Positions 58,760 through 64,000 of a stretch of DNA of 64,000 nucleotides are shown piece by piece; positions within the stretch are counted from its first letter, which is position 1, and the number at the start of each line of letters is the position of its first letter. The notes beneath the pieces are model-generated. The model searched no databases. It saw nothing but the letters and a program-made list of their open reading frames with translations, and was not told where the DNA came from. Where the stretch lies: contig CM061493.1 of assembly GCA_030867185.1 (NCBI GenBank), positions 66,165,804 through 66,229,803 of the forward strand, given 5' to 3'. A program made the translations under genes and the position numbers. This DNA comes from Tagetes erecta (taxonomy: Eukaryota; Streptophyta; Magnoliopsida; Asterales; Asteraceae).

Positions 58760-60957
58760 TCATATGCTTAGATGGTCATCTCTTGGTAAGCTTTGAACCG
58801 TATCAGACCATCTTCCAGGTGAATGATCACTGCTGTTAGAAGACACATGAGCCGGAGCCGGTTCCATTCTCGTTTCTTTAATCATCCTCAACACCTCCCT
58901 CATCACCGGCCGGTTCTCTGGAGCCACTGATACACAAGCCGTTGCAATGTTCAAAAGAGCTGCAAGTTTCTCAGAAGACACTTCTTCACCACTAGAATCG
59001 GTTTCTTTTTGTCTTATGGACTTGACCCATGTATGTAGGTCTGAACCATGGTCCGAAACCAGGTCATGGGATGGAGCCTTGCCGGTTAGGAGCTCTAACA
59101 GGAGAACGCCGAAGCTGTAAACGTCGGCTTGTTGGGAGGACAGGTTTTGGAAGTCACGACATTCTGGGGCGCGGTAGAAGTGAGAAACAGCAGCCGATTC
59201 CTCGGTAGTGTTTGGGTTTTTTAATGACATGAGTCCGTAGTCGGTCAAGCAAGATTCGAAGTCAGACCCGAGGAGAACGTTGGATGATTTAATGTTGCCA
59301 TGGTTGAGGCCCGGGGTTTGGTGGATGTGGAGGAGTCCGGCGGCCAAATCCTCGGCGATTTTCAGACATGAAGTCCAGTGAAGAGGTTTCCCACCAGATG
59401 ATGTTTTGGATCCTGCACAATCAAAAAACAATTGTTGTTGAAAGTTTAAGATACAACATTTCATATATCAGAGTAAAAAGTGGTTAAAATGCTAGTTAAT
59501 TTAACAGTTACAGTTTAAATTTATCATATAAATCATAAGTTAAACCTGTGACTTATTATGACATGACTTTAAAAGTTAAAAGGTGTATGAGTAAGTTTCT
59601 TTTATGCTACAAAAAGTGATATATTGTTTGCTAATTAACACATACCATGAATAAGAGAAAAAAGGCTGCCATTGGGGAAATAATCATACACCAACAAACG
59701 TTCTTCTCTAGCCCGAAAATACGCCCGTAACGGAACCAAATTCTTATGCCGCAACTTACCAATCACCTCGACGTGTCTACAAAACTCGTCAAGATTTGGA
59801 TACATAGCGTCTTTCATCCTTTTCACTGTCACTATAAACCCCGTTTCCATCACCGCCTTGTACGTACTCCCCACTGTACCTCTTCCAAGGGTCTCTGCTG
59901 ATGCTTTCAATAAATCCTCCAAATGATAACTCATCTCTGTATCTCCGTTGCCGCAAAACACCAACACCCCCACTCTACCCCCATCCCCATTTTCCATCGA
60001 AAACCCTCTATTCCCATTCTTTCCGTCAGCAGTATCAGTTGCGGCGCCAACAACAATAGGCGCTGCTGCTTTACTGTCAGCGAACCTAGCTATATTTCTC
60101 CTTCCTTTTCTTAAAACTAACACTAACAAAGTGACTACACAAAGTAAAGATAACCCACCTACAACAAAAGCTATTATTGTTATAATCTTGGTTACCCTGC
60201 CATGATGGTCTCGTTTTCCGGTAAATGATGGCGTAGGAGTCGCCGGAGTTATAGAAGCATACGGAGCAAACCCGAACCCACATGGGATACCAAATGCATT
60301 GCTGCATAAATCAATATTACCGGAGAATGAGGTGGAGTTGAACCTCGACAAAACTCCGGTCGCCGGAATTTCGCCGGAAAGTTGGTTATTGGAAAGATTT
60401 AAGTGTTTCAAGCTATCTTGATCAAAAGGTGGGATTTTTCCGGTGAAGTTGTTTGCATCTAAGTATAAAATATGTAGTCTTTGTAGATTGATTAATGATG
60501 CCGGAATGTGACCAAACAGAGCATTTCCGGAGAGAACAATGGTTTTGAGACGGTGGAGAGTTGCGAAAGACGCCGGAAACTCGCCGGAGAAGTTGTTATG
60601 AGAAAGATAGAGTGATTTAAGATTGGTTAAGTGAGAAAGATTGGGAATTTGGCCAAAGATTGAGTTTTGTTTGAAGCTTAACACACGAATTTGATCCAAT
60701 TGGTTTATGATTGTTGCATCCAATGTGCCACTTAATTTTTTGTTTTCAAGAACTAGTTTTGATACTCTGTTTTTGAAACAGGATTTGACACCTTCCCATT
60801 TGCAGAAATCAGTTCCTTCCCATTGTAAAATGTTTGTTTGATCAATTGATGATTTTAAACTCAAAAGTGCTTCTTTATCACCACTTATTACACATTGGAA
60901 ACAGAACAAAAATAACAAAAACAGAGGAAAGATTATTGCTTTGTGATAGTTCTTCAT
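58760..60957 (-). CDS. LRR-III receptor-like pseudokinase (At1g60630-like)
   Basis: Two exons, 60957-59646 and 59412-58760, split after the hinge (LIHG|SKTSS), give 654 residues. Signal peptide (about 1-25), LRR N-cap with FCKWEGVKSC, about five LRRs (70-215), Pro/Thr-rich stalk, membrane helix (257-282), juxtamembrane region and kinase-like domain. The Gly loop is LGRGTVGSTYKAV and Lys379 (VTVKRMKD) is present. The catalytic HRD is replaced by HGN (475-477) and DFG by DYG (495-497), so phosphotransfer is unlikely. Length and features fit the probably inactive LRR receptor-like kinases of subfamily III such as At1g60630/At5g67200; such receptors work as co-receptors or scaffolds. The first ATG in frame (MKNYHKAIIF) was chosen because it starts the signal peptide; upstream frame extension has no ATG. 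Confidence 0.92.
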
Positions 60958-60985
60958 TTCATATGCAAAATGTTTCAAGAAATAT

Positions 60986-61290
60986 GAAATTTTCAGCTTT
61001 TTGATGAAATTGGAAGGAAATTTCACATGGGTTTTTTTTATTAATGGAGCAATGAAAGATTAAACAGAATAAATGTGCAAAATCTTGAAAAAAAGATGAA
61101 AAATTTCAACTTTTTGATGAAATTTGAAAGAAACTTCACATGGGCATTGGATTAATGAAGAAATGCAAGATTTGTAATCTTGAAATCAAGAATAAAGATT
61201 TATAATCTTGATAAAAAGATGAAAATTTTCAACTTTTTGATGGAAATGGAAAGAAATTTCACATGGGTTTTGGATTAATTCTTGAAATCA
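60986..61290. repeat. Three direct repeats upstream of the LRR receptor gene
   Basis: A unit beginning GAAAATTTTCAACTTTTTGATG and continuing through GAAAGAAATTTCACATGGG recurs at about 60986, 61098 and 61221 (periods about 112 and 123). The units overlap the region just before the start codon (in minus-strand sense the 5' UTR or promoter). Between units, AATCTTGAAATCAAGAATAAAG is also repeated. Confidence 0.65.
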
Positions 61291-63362
61291 AGAATAAAGA
61301 TTTGAAATCTTGAAATGAGGAACAAAGATTTGGTAACAAATCAAGCATTGAAAAGTTGGAGTTTGAGTGATGAAAGTAACATCTTTGAAGCATTGAGACA
61401 TAAAAACAAGATAGAAGAAAAAAGTTATTCAAGGTTCAGAAGATACCAACCAGCATTATTGGTGAAATTGCAGGTTTGAATCAGAGAGATGATGCTGACA
61501 AATGGGTTAAAGAAAATTAGTGTGAGTGTGTTGGTGTTGGTGTTGGTGTTGGTGTTGTTGAAGTTGTTGGTTAGTAGAGTCACGGACAAATGGTCAAGTG
61601 AGTGTACACGTGATTTGGCAGAGCAAACCCCACTTATTTCAGTAGGAGCTTGAGCTTTAATTAATGGAAGATTTACAACTTGGAGACATTGATATTAGTA
61701 ATTTAACACTTTATTTTGAAGAGATGAAAACATGGGATCCTATGTAAATGTTCACCAATCACTGACTTGAAACACATGTTACATATGTGTTGTTGCCATT
61801 TCTTGTCTCCTTATGTTAGGGTTATAACTTGCAAGTTATAATCTTTAGTTAGGATTTATTGGAGTTATTGTTGTTCGGCTGTAACCATGCCGTCTAGTGA
61901 ACATTGAATGATGCAATATAACCTCGTTGAACTAAGACTATCTACAATGGGGTGCTTTGCCCTTTGTTCACGCTCTATAACACCTCAAAACGTCTCCTAT
62001 ACCGTTACGTAGGGGCGTTATGCACAAAAAATTATATAAATGTAATGATGAGGGGCATTATATGCAGCATTAACTATTACACCATTTTTAGCTATAATGT
62101 CTCACGATTATGTGGCATCCACATGGCATAAAATGTCCCTAAGGGGCTTGAACCATTATAATGTTAGTTTAATGTAAAATCAATTAAGATCCGACCATTG
62201 CATCGTCGACCCGGATCACAATGTTGGTTTCATGTAAAATCAACTATCATGATCTTTTTTATAACTTTAAACATACAATGTGATTAGATGGATTTTCTTC
62301 TGGACTTGATGTAAGTAGGAATTGATCAGAACCTTGTCTAATCTTGTCGTGATGGATGGACGGACAAATATCGGGGACATTTATGATGGTGAAATCGGTC
62401 TAAAAATTGTGATTAGCGGTTGGTGAAATATCAAGGGTATGACTACTTTTAAACAAGCAAAATAAATGACTCATCTTGAATATCAACCCAAAACACAAAG
62501 AGGCCAAATTAAACCGAATGAAAATTATGAATGTCTGTGACTTGTACCCTATGCATTTTGAGTTGTATCTAGTGTAGTTGTAATAGAAAATGTGTTGTAA
62601 CAAAAGATACCTTTTTTGAATCTGCACAGCTTGAAATAGAATATACAGAACATGGGTGAAGGAAATAAACAATATATGATCAAAACATATAAAGACAAGG
62701 CTAGTAAATAAATAACCAGTTAGTAAATAATACATTGATTAATTAATTAACTATGAATAAACAAATATTAAATAATAAACAATTAAACTACACAAGACCT
62801 AGACCATGGCGAAACCTACAAGAAGGCAAGCATGTAGGGACGACATTATATCGCTATAGGAGACGTGGACCTATGCAGATGACATGTCGTCTTTGTAAGT
62901 CGTTAAGGTTGTCACTATTTCATCGCTATAGACTTGCTTATACCAACAACAAATCGTCGCTATAGATTAATAAAAAGATATTTTATTTTTCCACACGACA
63001 GATGTCATCGCTATCATATCGTCTTGATAGGGTACGTTCACTAGTTGGATATATTATAAGTTTGGATGCTAGATTGTGCCATAAATAACTTGAAAACTAA
63101 ATATATGATACACAAAGTCTATGTGTTGTGTAAAAAAATATTTTACACAAAATATAGAACAACTTTTATCTTCTTATTTAAACTTGCAATGTTTATATAT
63201 TAAATATATAAAGTTTAAGTAATAAGTAAATTAATCTAGCAAATAAGATTGTTAAGAAAAATATTTAGAAAAATAAAAAATGTACGAAAACCGGTCCAAC
63301 CACGGTCTAGTTTGCTGGTTCAAGTGATGTCAACTAGAACATTTAAGTAGCCATCAATAGCC
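61291..63362. other. Upstream region of the LRR receptor and gene-free spacer
   Basis: Near 61530-61555 there is a short GGTGTT microsatellite (about five units). 62800-63010 contains repeated TCGCTATAG words (near 62850, 62923 and 62953), probably an unidentified element. No protein-coding gene, tRNA or rRNA is recognisable. Confidence 0.4.
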
Positions 63363-63575
63363 AATAATACTTAGCTCAAGTGGTTAGGTGAAACGTAAGG
63401 TACCCAGACTTTATTAAAATGAAGAGGTCTTGAGTTCAAGTTTTACTTGTGACAAAAAATATTATAAGTTGAGTATAACTCTCACCTAATATAAGATGGG
63501 GTTTCCTCCTGAGGGGAGTCATATAGGTGATTGACTGATTGGTTTGCCAGTGACGCGACACTAATCTGAATAACC
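63363..63575 (+). mobile_element. SINE relic, copy 2
   Basis: It begins near TAGCTCAAGTGGTTAGGTG (A-box-like), contains GAGGTCTTGAGTTCAAGTT (B-box-like) and shares order and words with the minus-strand copy at 21610-21826. No reading frame. Ends are approximate. Confidence 0.55.
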
Positions 63576-64000
63576 ATTAGAAAAAAAGTAGCCATCGATA
63601 TCTCATATAACTTTGAAATTTTTAATTCCAACAATCCAAATGAGTTATAAAATCATATAAAGAAGAAACTATGGTTAATATTCTTGCTCCATGCAAAATG
63701 CAACTAACCAACAACTTTTGTGACATATATTTAATCTATCATGTGGTGAAATGGAACTAGATTCAAAGAAAATAATGGATGTAATATTCAATGGTCTCAT
63801 GAACAGCCTAAGTGTCATGATGATAGGGTACAAAAAGCAGGAAGTGCAAGCAGCTTCACCCAAAGATTGATAGTGGTGTCTAGTGATGTTATGGTATAGG
63901 CAAGAAGAAACAATGATGGGTCACATGGTACAACATTTGAAGGCTTTATTAAAGGCAAGGTAGGGTAACATAGTCTTGTTAGTGACATTGAAGCCATTAC
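63576..64000. other. Gene-free right edge
   Basis: Short open frames exist on both strands (for example plus strand from about 63739 to 63871), but no family is recognised and they are broken by stops. A gene continuing beyond the edge cannot be excluded. Confidence 0.3.

Noticed and set aside
62753..62965. 70-codon plus-strand frame
   Set aside because: It overlaps the repeated TCGCTATAG words of an unidentified element; no protein similarity recognised.
63739..63997. Open stretches on both strands at the right edge
   Set aside because: Short, interrupted by stops, no recognised family; possibly part of a gene outside the window but unsupported.

Overview
The window is nuclear DNA of a eudicot plant. 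Genes are split by short AT-rich GT-AG introns, long gene-poor stretches are filled with LTR retrotransposons, MITE-like elements, LINE and SINE relics, and every recognisable protein belongs to a plant family. Several repeats (for example an LTR beginning TGTAACACCCC next to a TTGGTATCAGAGCC primer site) resemble those common in Asteraceae, so an asterid/composite host is my inference, not a proof. I see no rRNA, tRNA gene, CRISPR array or bacterial feature.

Layout. 1-8819 is retrotransposon debris on the minus strand: a Ty3/gypsy-type LTR (2349-4412) with a primer-binding site on one side and a polypurine tract on the other, then a 3'-truncated, frameshifted Ty1/copia element (5309-8819). 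8855-11966 holds three short inverted-repeat DNA elements, two with 8-bp target duplications, and a degenerate direct-repeat block. 12404-42197 is a head-to-tail cluster of six wall-associated-kinase (WAK) genes, all on the plus strand and all with the same three-exon structure. I call them WAK-a (12404), WAK-b (18487), WAK-c (24790), WAK-d (28504, pseudogene), WAK-e (31865) and WAK-f (34925, interrupted). 43569-64000 is ordinary gene space: a DUF247 protein, a 20-exon RSA1/CCAR1-like nuclear protein (minus strand), a SANT/DUF3755 protein and an LRR-III pseudokinase receptor (minus strand), then a gene-poor tail with a SINE.

Main story. The WAK cluster grew by a tandem duplication whose join can be read directly. 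At 29838-29841 the middle of a WAK kinase exon is fused to the middle of a LINE relic that is continuous at 22230. Unit 1 (22230-29841: LINE, Helitron-like repeat, WAK-c, truncated WAK-d) and unit 2 (29842 onward: same order, WAK-e, WAK-f) are therefore two copies of one segment. Comparing them dates other events. Two solo LTRs (24393-24679 in the WAK-c promoter; 27296-27689 downstream of WAK-c) are in unit 1 only, with empty sites in unit 2. WAK-d decayed. Last, an intact 4.84-kb copia element with identical 147-bp LTRs and an ATGTT target duplication landed in exon 1 of WAK-f, which is otherwise a complete gene. WAK-a carries two further small tandem duplications, one doubling its core promoter and one doubling part of its signal peptide.

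Function. WAKs are plasma-membrane receptor kinases that bind cell-wall pectin or fragments and signal in growth and defence. The LRR-III receptor is a probable pseudokinase. The RSA1-like protein belongs to a family of nuclear calcium-binding regulators of salt response. I found no system that is new as a gene family; the novelty here is structural: how the receptor cluster was duplicated, broken and re-equipped with regulatory insertions.
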